DNA from: Bradyrhizobium sp. RD5-C2
Lineage (GTDB): Bacteria > Pseudomonadota > Alphaproteobacteria > Rhizobiales > Xanthobacteraceae
Reading direction: 5' to 3'
Assembly: GCF_019972155.1 (NCBI RefSeq)
Contig: NZ_BOVL01000008.1
Location: 109,380 to 173,379 of the forward strand
DNA length: 64,000 nucleotides
Shown: positions 15,341-23,347 of the stretch, one piece after another
Layout: the number at the start of each line of letters is the position of its first letter
How positions within the stretch are numbered: the first letter of the stretch is position 1
Notes under the pieces: generated by a model
The model's input: only the letters and a program-made list of their open reading frames with translations
What the model was told of the DNA's origin: nothing
Databases searched by the model: none
Made by a program: the position numbers and the translations under genes

Positions 15341-15541
15341 TGAAAACCTGTCTGCATCGGGCCGTGTCACAGATGCAGGGAGGCACCGGGGTTAGCCCGG
15401 CACGGTGGTTCACCAAGGACCGTCGTAACTAACCGGGGGTGAGGCACGGAGATCCCCCGGTCCATAAGGAGGTGGTCGTTATGCAACCACCATAGAGTAG
15501 GTGTGGCGCGTCATCAGTGGATCAGACTGGTGGCGCGTCAT
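15341..15541 (-). ncRNA. Attenuator-like leader RNA without an adjacent target gene
   Basis: Leftward transcript inferred from a promoter at 15548-15575. It starts at the leader peptide ORF and then folds into stacked hairpins: 15471-15476 with 15486-15491 (covering the last leader codons and stop), 15432-15439 with 15454-15461 (8 bp), 15386-15390 with 15396-15400, and 15352-15358 with 15372-15378, ending at the terminator 15319-15339. This order (peptide, alternative stems, terminator) is that of a transcription attenuator. The gene to its left is the integrase in antisense, so its proper target is not beside it. Confidence 0.55.
15479..15541 (-). CDS. Leader peptide of the attenuator-like RNA
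   Basis: A 20-residue ORF, MTRHQSDPL followed by MTRHTYSMVVA, with its first ATG exactly 6 bases after the -10 box, so the message would be leaderless. An 11-bp duplication (minus-strand ATGACGCGCCA at 15531-15541 and 15504-15514) creates a second possible start. The last codons before the stop are Met-Val-Val-Ala and lie in the first hairpin arm. If it is an attenuator, valine (branched-chain) supply would be the sensed signal; two Val codons are few, so this is tentative. Confidence 0.45.
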   Translation of the reverse strand: MTRHQSDPLMTRHTYSMVVA

Positions 15542-15547
15542 GCCCCT

Positions 15548-15575
15548 ATTCTAGTAAATACTTGAAAAAGTGCAA
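15548..15575 (-). promoter_or_regulatory. Sigma-70-type promoter of the leader RNA
   Basis: On the minus strand TTGCAC (15570-15575) and TAGAAT (15548-15553) are separated by 16 bases in an AT-rich patch that stands out from the GC-rich surroundings. Transcription would begin at or next to the ATG at 15541. Confidence 0.6.
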
Positions 15576-15797
15576 GGATTCTTCGAGTCGGTTAAGGCTC
15601 GGTGGCACGTCTGTACTCGGCCCGACGAGGCCTTTGCGAGATTCTCTCCGACGCGAAGTACACCTTAGCCGCGCAAAACAGGTGAACGAAGCGGGAGCAA
15701 ATTTCCATGGGACGCGTCCAACAAAACGTCCAACAGGAAGTTGGCTGTCGGAATAACGATTTGAAAGTATTTGGGAATTTTCGCACTGGTTGCGCGA

Positions 15798-15872
15798 TGG
15801 CGCTCCCTAGCGGAATCGAACCGCTCTCTCCACCGTGAAAGGGTGGCGTCCTAACCGATAGACGAAGGGAGC
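15798..15872 (-). tRNA. tRNA-Glu (anticodon UUC)
   Basis: A complete cloverleaf on the minus strand. The 7-bp acceptor GCTCCCT pairs with AGGGAGC, the anticodon loop CTTTCAC has UUC at 15837-15839, the T arm is GCGGTTCGATTCCGC, the discriminator is G, and CCA is encoded at 15798-15800. It reads GAA/GAG codons. Its 3' end points at the prophage, the usual orientation for a tyrosine-integrase attachment site in a tRNA gene. Confidence 0.96.
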
Positions 15873-16029
15873 AAAACTCCCGGCAAATCAATACGTTAAA
15901 CGTGAGACATGCCGTACTGGCCGTGACCTGCAACCGGCCGCGACGGGCGAACGTATAGTGGCGATTGGCCGGGCGGGCAAGCGTCGAGACGCGCTTTTCC
16001 CGGGGGCCGGGCCGGCCCCCGACAGCAGA

Positions 16030-16179
16030 TCACCTGCAGGACAATCCGGCCTCGATCGAGGTCCAGAAGCCGCAATGCGACGGCACATGCGCATGGGCCC
16101 GCGAACCGCCCCCATGAATCAGGATGGCGGCGGCAAGCGCGATGACGATGGCGGGAACAATGAGTTTTCGGAACGACAT
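16030..16179 (-). CDS. Small exported protein
   Basis: 49 residues, missed by longer reading frames on the same strand. The N-terminus (FRKLIVPAIVIALAAAILI) is a signal peptide, likely cut after SRAHA, leaving a mature peptide of about 20 residues, HVPSHCGFWTSIEAGLSCR, with two cysteines that could form a disulphide. A GCAGG lies close upstream. It may be a periplasmic micro-protein; no family is recognised. Confidence 0.5.
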   Translation of the reverse strand: MSFRKLIVPAIVIALAAAILIHGGGSRAHAHVPSHCGFWTSIEAGLSCR

Positions 16180-16251
16180 GGGCCTGCGCATCGAACCACA
16201 TCGTGGCCTAACTAAGGCCTGCAGGCCGGATCGATGTCTGGCGACAGCGCG

Positions 16252-16602
16252 CTAGCGATTGGTCACGCTCGCGACGTCCTGACGATCGGTCGGCTGCGCC
16301 GCGGCCGCCGCCACCGGCGTCTGCTTGATGCAGGTGCTGCAGATCACGAGCTTGCGCGCCAACCGGTTGTCGGCATCCTCTTCCGACAATTGCGTCTCTG
16401 CCGCCGCCGGTGACGCATTCCGCGCATGGCGTCGCGGCTGCGGCTGATTGGGATCCTGCCCGGCGCCATCCCAGGCCAACGGACCTGTTCCCGGCGACGG
16501 AGCCGTCATGCTGTATTGCTGCGAGTATTGCGCGCAGGCGCCGAGCGCGATCGGAAGAAACAGCACGACGGCCTTGCGAGCCCAGTTCCTGAATGCAGAC
16601 AT
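16252..16602 (-). CDS. Small lipoprotein, function unknown
   Basis: 116 residues from ATG 16602; a GTG four codons earlier is possible. Signal peptide with lipobox LGAC (Cys near residue 22), then a Pro/Gln-rich mature part, a CSTC motif near residue 91, and an Ala-rich tail. It would be anchored in a membrane facing the periplasm. The two C-terminal cysteines may form a disulphide or bind metal. No domain is recognised. Confidence 0.65.
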   Translation of the reverse strand: MSAFRNWARKAVVLFLPIALGACAQYSQQYSMTAPSPGTGPLAWDGAGQDPNQPQPRRHARNASPAAAETQLSEEDADNRLARKLVICSTCIKQTPVAAAAAQPTDRQDVASVTNR

Positions 16603-16760
16603 GATCACACTCACACGCTATTCGTACCGCGACATCAGTTCTGCGAACTAAGAGCAGAACCGCTAAGAAATCGTTCATCCTGATTGTTCCGTCGCATCCA
16701 ACCGCGACCGCATCAAGACGGGATTGAGGCACCAAGACGCTAATCAGGAGTAGTCCAACC

Positions 16761-17993
16761 ATGCCAGGCATCAACGGTCGCTTCGACGGCAAGCGCGTGC
16801 TCGCCGATCTCAACGCGCTGCGCGCGATCGGCGCCTACAAGACCGGCGTGCACAAGCCGACATTCTCGGAGCCGCATCTGCGCTCGCTGGACTGGCTTGC
16901 GACGCACCTGCCCGATGCCAACCTCACCGCGACGATCGACGGCATCGGCAACGTATTCGGCACCAGCGCGAAAGCGGGACCGAAGCTGCTCGCGGGCTCG
17001 CATCTCGAAAGTCAGAACCATGCGGGCTGGCTCGATGGGCCGCTCGGCGTAATCTATGCGCTGGAGGCTGCGCGCGTCATCAACGGCGATCCCGGCATCG
17101 ACGGCGCGGTCGAGGTCGCAGCATGGTGCGACGAGGAAGGACATTTCGGCAGCTTCCTCGGCAGCCGGTCGTTCGCAGGCGCGGTGACCGAGGCCGACAT
17201 CGATGCGGCGCGCGACCGCTCCAGCGATCGCACCATGCGCCAGGCGTTGCACGATGCGGGCTTCGCCGGCCGCCCGCGCGTCAGCGCCGAAGCTGGCCGC
17301 CATATCGGTTATCTCGAAGCGCATATCGAGCAAGGCGACACGCTGGAGAGCAGCCGGCTCAAGATCGGCGTCGTCACCTCCATCGTCGGCATCTGGCAAT
17401 ATCGCATCAGGTTCACGGGCGAGCAGAACCATGCAGGCACCACGCGGATGGCGGTGCGCAAGGATGCCGGCCTGGCGCTGGCGCGGTTCTGCGTCGCAAT
17501 CGACGACAGCTTCCCTGCCGTGTGCGGACCGCGCACGGTCTGGACCACCGGCCGCATCACGCTGGACCCGGGCGCGCCGAGCATCATTCCAGGCCACGCC
17601 GAGATGCTGTTCCAGATCCGCGACGACAATCCCGAGGTGATCGCGCGGCTCGAGGCGCATCTGCATCGTCTGGCAGAAGATGCCACCGCGCAGGGCCGCT
17701 GCGGCGTGAAGGTCGAGCGCATCCGCACCGGCGTGCCCGCGATGATGACGCCTGCCTTCCAGGACGCGATCGAAGCTGCGAGCGCCGCCTGCGCCGGCGG
17801 CAAATCAATCCGGATGCCGAGCGGCGCCGGACATGACGCCCAGGTCCTCGCCACCGTCATGCCGGCGGCGATGCTGTTCGTGCCGTCGATCGGCGGCATC
17901 AGCCATCATTGGAGCGAGAACACCGACGACGCAGACATCGTCACGGGCGCCGAGGTGTTTGTCGAAACCTGCCGCCGCTTACTGGCAGGTTAG
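16761..17993 (+). CDS. M20-family carbamoylase / allantoate amidohydrolase-type hydrolase
   Basis: 410 residues of the Zn-dependent M20 group that includes N-carbamoyl-L-amino-acid hydrolase, beta-ureidopropionase and allantoate amidohydrolase. Likely metal ligands are His81 (AGSHLES), Asp92 (GWLDGPLGV), Glu126 (CDEEGHFG), a His in EAHIEQG near 190, and the C-terminal His pair in GISHHWSEN. MPSGAGHDAQ is also characteristic. The dimerisation domain sits at about 210-325. It removes an N-carbamoyl or ureido group in purine/pyrimidine or hydantoin breakdown; the exact substrate is not determined. AGGAG lies somewhat far upstream. Confidence 0.85.
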   Translation: MPGINGRFDGKRVLADLNALRAIGAYKTGVHKPTFSEPHLRSLDWLATHLPDANLTATIDGIGNVFGTSAKAGPKLLAGSHLESQNHAGWLDGPLGVIYALEAARVINGDPGIDGAVEVAAWCDEEGHFGSFLGSRSFAGAVTEADIDAARDRSSDRTMRQALHDAGFAGRPRVSAEAGRHIGYLEAHIEQGDTLESSRLKIGVVTSIVGIWQYRIRFTGEQNHAGTTRMAVRKDAGLALARFCVAIDDSFPAVCGPRTVWTTGRITLDPGAPSIIPGHAEMLFQIRDDNPEVIARLEAHLHRLAEDATAQGRCGVKVERIRTGVPAMMTPAFQDAIEAASAACAGGKSIRMPSGAGHDAQVLATVMPAAMLFVPSIGGISHHWSENTDDADIVTGAEVFVETCRRLLAG

Positions 17994-18095
17994 AGCGTCT
18001 TCAAGCGAAGTGGACCACCGGTTCGCGTGAAGAAAACGCGTCAAAACAAGAATCCAGAGCTTCGGTTCTGATTCAATCAGAACCGAAAGCGCTCT
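17992..18095. repeat. Intergenic palindromic repeat element, family A
   Basis: A 104-bp element with terminal AGAGCG / CGCTCT and an inner 13-bp inverted repeat, TTCGGTTCTGATT and its complement at 18061-18087. It fills the space between two converging genes and covers both stop codons' flanks. The sequence is of a kind I recall as very common between genes in Bradyrhizobium-type genomes; it can also act as a bidirectional terminator. Confidence 0.7.
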
Positions 18096-19038
18096 AGCCA
18101 CCTTGCGAACGCCGCCCCGCGGCATTGTCGCCATCAGGTTGGGCCGCGCCGATTCCGGATCTCTGCGGAGCCAACGCATGTGAGCCCTGCGCGGTCCCTC
18201 TCCGCACGGTGAAGAACACGTACAACAAGCAGACGTCGATCAGGATCGTTGCGGCCATGACGCTGTAGGCCCACGGGCTTTCCACCAGCTTCACTTCGAC
18301 CAACACGCGAGACAGTCCGAATCCGACGACCCACGCATCAAAGCTCATGCAGATCCGGCGAAACGTCTCGGCATCCAGCCGCCGGATCAGCCAGGCACCG
18401 AACGGAATGCCAACGACCACGCAGGGAACGAGCACGAACAAGATGCTCCGGCTCTCTTCGATGAACAGACCGAGCTTGTAGTACGCGATCGCGGTCAAGC
18501 CGGACTCTGTCACCCGAACCAGCGCGAGGCCGGCCCGAAACTCGTCTTTGACCAGGCCCTGATTGTTGAAAAGGATCGCCAGCGGCGGTCCCGAGATGGT
18601 CGTGACCGAGTACAGGACCCCGAGCGCCGTTCCGAATGGCAAACCGACGAGCCATCTCGACTGGATCGGCTTCCGCCAACCGGCCGCCTGCAGCAGGATC
18701 AGCGGCAGAATGATCGAGTAGGTGGCGAATTTGATCCAGCCGGGTTGCAGTGACGTCAGAGCAAAGGCGCCGACTGCAATGCCGGGCAGCATGCCGATGA
18801 GAATAGGCAGCACGCGCCGCCACACGGCCGGAACGCCGCTCAGGTTGATGCACAGAACATACAGGTTGACGAAGACTTCGACGATGACGACCGCAGGATT
18901 GAGAACGCGGTTGGTATAGAAGACAAGCGCGACCGGCACGGTGAGCGAGGAAAACCCGTAACCCAGCGCACCGTTCACAAAGGCCGCAAACAGGGCGATC
19001 ACGGCAAGAACGATCACAGCAGAATCAATCGAAGACAT
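18094..19038 (-). CDS. TauE/SafE (TSUP) family permease
   Basis: 314 residues with about eight transmembrane helices in the two-repeat TauE/SafE plan: NGALGYGFSSLTVP in helix 1 and SGPPLAILFNNQG in the middle are the family signatures. The members move sulphite, sulphoacetate or similar small anions across the inner membrane. The last 40 residues are hydrophilic and low-complexity. The stop codon lies in the edge of repeat family A. Its substrate is unknown, and no sulphonate genes are nearby. Confidence 0.85.
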   Translation of the reverse strand: MSSIDSAVIVLAVIALFAAFVNGALGYGFSSLTVPVALVFYTNRVLNPAVVIVEVFVNLYVLCINLSGVPAVWRRVLPILIGMLPGIAVGAFALTSLQPGWIKFATYSIILPLILLQAAGWRKPIQSRWLVGLPFGTALGVLYSVTTISGPPLAILFNNQGLVKDEFRAGLALVRVTESGLTAIAYYKLGLFIEESRSILFVLVPCVVVGIPFGAWLIRRLDAETFRRICMSFDAWVVGFGLSRVLVEVKLVESPWAYSVMAATILIDVCLLYVFFTVRRGTAQGSHALAPQRSGIGAAQPDGDNAAGRRSQGG

Positions 19039-19553
19039 CTTTGGCTTTTACCGGATCAGTCGCTTTGCCCGCGACATTATAGCCCATGGAAACAGGCGCG
19101 GTGCCGAAACTTGCCGCCGCCACGTCGTGCCACGGCCACGCGCCGTGAAGTTCGCCCGATCCACGGGTCGACGACCTCGTCATGCCGTGAGCCACCTTGT
19201 CGATGCGCCCCCATCTCACTCCGGCACGACATCGCCGCGCGGCTCGCGGCATTCAAGCAAGCTGGCTGGACCGACAGATCGTCACCCGATCACGGCTCGG
19301 GTACTGGGCACTGCGCCTGGAACGCCGCAGGGGCGTTTTCGCCGTCAGGAACTGCCCGGCAGCCGGTCGCCGCCCTCTGCTTTCAGCCGATCGAGGCCCG
19401 CGCCGCGCTTTCGCCGGCAACCGTGGCATATTGGACACGAGATGGGCGTCAGCCGAGCCGATTTCCCCAATTGCCCGATTTGCAATCCGCTGAACTTGCT
19501 GCCATTTCTTCGGTACGCATCGCTTTGGTGCCATAAAAGGGGCCGTCCGGCTC
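19039..19553. other. Gene-free 515-base stretch
   Basis: Between the divergent permease and PrsW-type genes. Several open frames cross it but none has a ribosome site or a recognisable product, and they conflict with one another. No terminator or repeat was found. It presumably holds the two divergent promoters, which I could not place with confidence. Confidence 0.4.
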
Positions 19554-20591
19554 ATGTTGTTGCTTGAGTCGCTTCCGACTGTGATTGGCGCCGCCGCCAT
19601 CGCGCCCGCCCTGCTGGTGTTGTGGCTCGTGATTGCCGCCGACGAACGCCCCGGACCGCCGGTGCAGGTGTGGCTCGCCTTCGTGCTCGGCGCGGCCAGC
19701 ATCTCGCTGCTCGGCCTGGCGCGAATTCCGTTCAATGCGCTGCTCGCCATTCCCGACAATCCCTGGGCGACGCAGGCGGTCCGCGCGCTGTTCGGCGTCG
19801 CAGCGCCGGAGGAGATCGTCAAGGTTCTCGTCATTGTCGTGATCTCGACGCGCCGACGCGCCTTCGCAGATCCGATGGATACGGTGGTCTATGGCGCGGC
19901 CGCGGGCCTCGGATTTGCGGCTTACGAGAACCTCGCCTACCTCGTCCAGCACAAGGACATGTGGCGGGCGCTCGCGGCGTTGCGCAGCGTGCTCACGGTG
20001 CCGTTCCACGGCGCCCTCGGCATCATCGCCGGCGCTTACCTCGCGATCGCGCGCTCCGGCGGCGCGCTCGGCGCCTACCGGGGCCACCGCGACTGGGCGC
20101 GCATCACCAACTGGACGCTGGTGCTGGTCGCTCCGGTCTTGCTGCACGCAGCATTCGATTTTCCGCTGCTCGCGCTGCAGCGCATTCCTGATCTCAGCTC
20201 GACCACGCACCTGCTGCTTGGTTCGGCCAGCGTGCTGATCGGCTTCTCCTCGATCGGCTTCGCAATCCGCCTGGTGCGCCGCCTCGGCAGGCATCATGCC
20301 CCGCGCACGGACGTTGCGCGCGAGCGATTGAGCCAGTTGCGGCGGATGTGGGCACTGCTCTTGGTCGGCGGTGGCACCGGCTTTGCCGGGGTCGCCTTCC
20401 TGCTCACCTCGCTGCATCACTGGTACGTCAACCCCGAGCGCAATGCGTCGTTCATCCTGGTCCCGATCGGTTTCACCTCGATCCTGATCGGACTGGCGCT
20501 GCTGATCGCGACCACTGCCGTCTATTTCCTCGGCCGCAACCGGATGCGGACCGCCGCGGAGGGCTTTCCGTCGGCGCCGGGCCAGAGCTAG
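19554..20591 (+). CDS. PrsW-family intramembrane metalloprotease
   Basis: 345 residues with eight or more membrane helices. PrsW signatures are present: PEEIVK with Glu86-Glu87 and Lys90, FAAYEN at 121-126, the His in PFHGALG near 160, and the His in LLHAAFDFP near 205. These form the putative metal or catalytic centre of the family, which in Bacillus clears an anti-sigma factor. The C-terminal part has three further helices. The target here is unknown; no sigma or anti-sigma gene is adjacent. Confidence 0.85.
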   Translation: MLLLESLPTVIGAAAIAPALLVLWLVIAADERPGPPVQVWLAFVLGAASISLLGLARIPFNALLAIPDNPWATQAVRALFGVAAPEEIVKVLVIVVISTRRRAFADPMDTVVYGAAAGLGFAAYENLAYLVQHKDMWRALAALRSVLTVPFHGALGIIAGAYLAIARSGGALGAYRGHRDWARITNWTLVLVAPVLLHAAFDFPLLALQRIPDLSSTTHLLLGSASVLIGFSSIGFAIRLVRRLGRHHAPRTDVARERLSQLRRMWALLLVGGGTGFAGVAFLLTSLHHWYVNPERNASFILVPIGFTSILIGLALLIATTAVYFLGRNRMRTAAEGFPSAPGQS

Positions 20592-20669
20592 GATACGCCG
20601 CACGCTCGCAGACTTTGCCGTTGCAGACTCTTTGGTTGCTTTGGAGAGCCGCGATGACCCTGTCCAACG

Positions 20670-20768
20670 ATCTCGGCGGGATGGGCGATCGGCCTCCTGG
20701 TCGGTCTCAATCTGATGTTCGGCGGGGCGACGCTGATAGGTATGGCGTTGGCGGCGCGCAACACCTGA
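20670..20768 (+). pseudogene. Remnant of an HdeD/DUF308-type membrane protein (C-terminus only)
   Basis: The frame ending at TGA 20766 reads SAGWAIGLLVGLNLMFGG followed by ATLIGMALAARNT, which resembles the last transmembrane helix and tail of HdeD-like (DUF308) acid-stress membrane proteins. An in-frame stop lies a few codons before it, and no start or other helices are present. It is most likely the decayed end of a deleted gene, now directly upstream of the DAHP synthase promoter. Confidence 0.5.
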
Positions 20769-20800
20769 CGGCCAACTGGCTGCCCTCGCGGATTTTGGGG

Positions 20801-20829
20801 GTGACAGGCAAAAATCCCTGCGCTATAGA
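20801..20829 (+). promoter_or_regulatory. Promoter of the DAHP synthase attenuator
   Basis: GTGACA at 20801-20806 and TATAGA at 20824-20829 are separated by 17 bases. The leader peptide ATG follows the -10 box after only 7 bases, so the transcript should begin at or next to the start codon (leaderless). Confidence 0.7.
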
Positions 20830-20836
20830 GCCGCCC

Positions 20837-20917
20837 ATGATCACCGTCGCCACCAGCTATTTTTGGTACTTTAGCTACGACAGCTCGCTGGCGGCAGGAG
20901 GATCGCGCTCAATCTGA
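20837..20917 (+). CDS. Aromatic leader peptide (attenuator of DAHP synthase)
   Basis: A 26-residue peptide MITVATSYFWYFSYDSSLAA and on, with six aromatic codons (Tyr, Phe, Trp, Tyr, Phe, Tyr) within seven positions. It lies between a strong promoter and a terminator, upstream of a DAHP synthase gene. This is the arrangement of ribosome-mediated attenuation: lack of charged aromatic tRNAs stalls the ribosome and favours read-through. A mix of Phe, Tyr and Trp codons would report all three end products of the pathway. Confidence 0.8.
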   Translation: MITVATSYFWYFSYDSSLAAGGSRSI

Positions 20918-20941
20918 AGAATTGCAGCAAACGTCCAAAAC

Positions 20942-20967
20942 AAGCCGCCAGACCTGGCGGCTTTTTT
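20942..20967 (+). terminator. Attenuator terminator before DAHP synthase
   Basis: AAGCCGCCA at 20942-20950 pairs with TGGCGGCTT at 20955-20963 around a GACC loop, with T6 at 20962-20967. It begins 24 bases after the leader stop and ends 36 bases before the synthase start. CAGCTCGCTGGCGGCAGG in the leader (about 20881-20898) contains TGGCGGC and could pair with the 5' arm as an antiterminator partner. Confidence 0.88.
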
Positions 20968-21003
20968 GTGCCGGCAGGTCCGAAAAATCCAAAGGAGCCA
21001 GCC

Positions 21004-22089
<1,086 letters not shown>

Positions 22090-22266
22090 CGCGGCCGGAC
22101 GGATTGAGTGCTTGCTAGCGGTGCGCACCAGATCGCGCTCCGCTAGCTCTCCGAGGCATTGGCGAGTTGGTACCCGTTCAAGCGCGAGGCGCACAATTGG
22201 GGTGCCATACGACGGGTTTAGGGTGTCTAATGGCCGCTGGGCTCTGGATCGGAAAAGGAGTTCCCA

Positions 22267-22710
22267 ATGGGCGTAAACATCGAGCAGAAGAGCTACGAGA
22301 TGCCCCCGCAGGAGGGGATCAGCATAGCGCAATTTCTCACCGTTGCCGACATCGAGCGATCGGCTCGCTACTACGAAAAGGTTTTCGACGCACGCATTCT
22401 GAGCCTCGGAGACGGCAACGCGCCAGGGTACCTTCAGCTCGCAAATATCTGGATGATTTTGAACGTCGGGGGCGGACCCACACCGGACAAGCCGACGGTA
22501 TCGCTCAGCGTTCCGGACCCGAACCGCATCAACAGTTTCCTGAATATCCGCGTTGCGGACATTCAAGCCTGCTATCACCTATGGAAAGCCCGAGGAGCCG
22601 AGTTCATCACGGAGCCGTTGGAGAAGTACGGTGAGTGGCGCTGCTACATCCGTGATCCCGATGGCTATCTTATCGAGGTGGGACAGAGCACCACCCTCAA
22701 GTATGGCTAG
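22267..22710 (+). CDS. VOC (glyoxalase/bleomycin-resistance fold) protein
   Basis: 147 residues preceded by AAAAGGAGTT, an excellent ribosome site. Two beta-alpha-beta modules are visible: FLTVADIERSARYYEKVF (residues about 22-39) and a second with FLNIRVADIQACYHLWKARG, ending in the characteristic RDPDGYLIEVGQ with a probable Glu metal ligand. VOC proteins include glyoxalases, dioxygenases and antibiotic-binding proteins; the substrate is not visible. It stands alone between aromatic synthesis and small exported proteins. Confidence 0.8.
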   Translation: MGVNIEQKSYEMPPQEGISIAQFLTVADIERSARYYEKVFDARILSLGDGNAPGYLQLANIWMILNVGGGPTPDKPTVSLSVPDPNRINSFLNIRVADIQACYHLWKARGAEFITEPLEKYGEWRCYIRDPDGYLIEVGQSTTLKYG

Positions 22711-22845
22711 CCGATCGCCCAGAGTGAGGATTTAGCGCTTTCGAACGGCGCAGGAGGGGGCGCAAAGCTTTGCCCCCACACATTGTCGCGTGATGCCTGT
22801 GCCGCTCATGCGTAAATCCGGCACCGTGCCGGCGCTGCTGCTGGC

Positions 22846-23106
22846 CTAGCAGCCGCGGCAGATGCTCTTGATCTTCTTGTCGAGCGCAGCGTCTTCCTTG
22901 TTCGCCGTGCTGTTCGGATCGCTGATATTCTTCTCGTTGCCAACGTCGCCGCGGCGCGGCTGACGATGTCCGACCGGCGCCTCCGGCAGCGGCGCGTTCT
23001 TCTGCATGGAGGACGAACCGCCCTGTTGCTGCGCCCATGCCTGGGACGTTCCAACCTGGGGCGCTCCAACCATCATCAGAGCCATCAACAAAACAGTCTT
23101 CCGCAT
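22846..23106 (-). CDS. Small exported protein, function unknown
   Basis: 86 residues from ATG 23106, with GGAG just upstream. The signal peptide (KTVLLMALMMVGAPQVG) ends with an AWA cleavage site before QQQGG. The mature part is a 60-residue hydrophilic peptide, rich in Asn/Asp/Lys, ending in KKIKSICRGC with two cysteines. No domain is recognised. It would be periplasmic or secreted. Confidence 0.6.
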   Translation of the reverse strand: MRKTVLLMALMMVGAPQVGTSQAWAQQQGGSSSMQKNAPLPEAPVGHRQPRRGDVGNEKNISDPNSTANKEDAALDKKIKSICRGC

Positions 23107-23128
23107 CTCGCGTCTCCGCTTCTCAACC

Positions 23129-23341
23129 CTATTGCGCCCGTTCCGGCACCTCGACGGTAGCACAGTTGCGTCGCCCCTGCGCTGCGCAATCCTGAACCTT
23201 CCGTATATCGGCCATCGTGCCAAGGAGCCAGATTCCCGCCGCGACCAGCACCACAAAGAAGCCGAACATCACAGCATTTTCCATGCTGCGGCTGCCCTCG
23301 TCGTCGGGCGGCTCCTGCCGTCCGTCCCCGGCCCCGCTCAT
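23129..23341 (-). CDS. Small single-span membrane protein
   Basis: 70 residues from the ATG 6 bases after the epmB stop; an internal ATG at 23284 (MENAVMFGFF) with GAGGG upstream is equally likely. One transmembrane helix (about 25-42, MFGFFVVLVAAGIWLLG) is followed by a soluble tail with two Cys (DCAAQGRRNC). The short spacing suggests co-transcription with epmA-epmB, but a functional link is not shown. Confidence 0.6.
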   Translation of the reverse strand: MSGAGDGRQEPPDDEGSRSMENAVMFGFFVVLVAAGIWLLGTMADIRKVQDCAAQGRRNCATVEVPERAQ

Positions 23342-23347
23342 CGCGGC

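Larger units (their letters stand above)
1..15797. mobile_element. Prophage, right part (HK97-type siphovirus-like)
   Basis: The interval holds the recognisable tailed-phage modules in order: capsid, S49 protease, portal, large and small terminase, HNH, NusG-like protein, replication-type protein, MT-A70 methylase, Cro/CI switch and tyrosine integrase. It continues past position 1, where tail and lysis genes are expected. The right boundary is uncertain. The 3' end of the leftward tRNA-Glu at 15798 is a classical target, but an apparent break in the integrase near 15230 would also fit a junction there. Late and early genes run leftward; repressor and integrase run rightward. The integrase lacks its C-terminal catalytic part, so the element may be unable to excise by itself. 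Confidence 0.9.

Noticed and set aside
15467..15495. AAGGAGG followed by ATG and a four-codon ORF (MQPP) on the plus strand
   Set aside because: Ribosome site and start are real by eye, but four codons are too few, and the region is better explained as the minus-strand leader hairpin.
19111..19567. Overlapping rightward ORFs before the PrsW gene
   Set aside because: No start signals; they contradict each other and have Arg/Pro-rich shadow composition.
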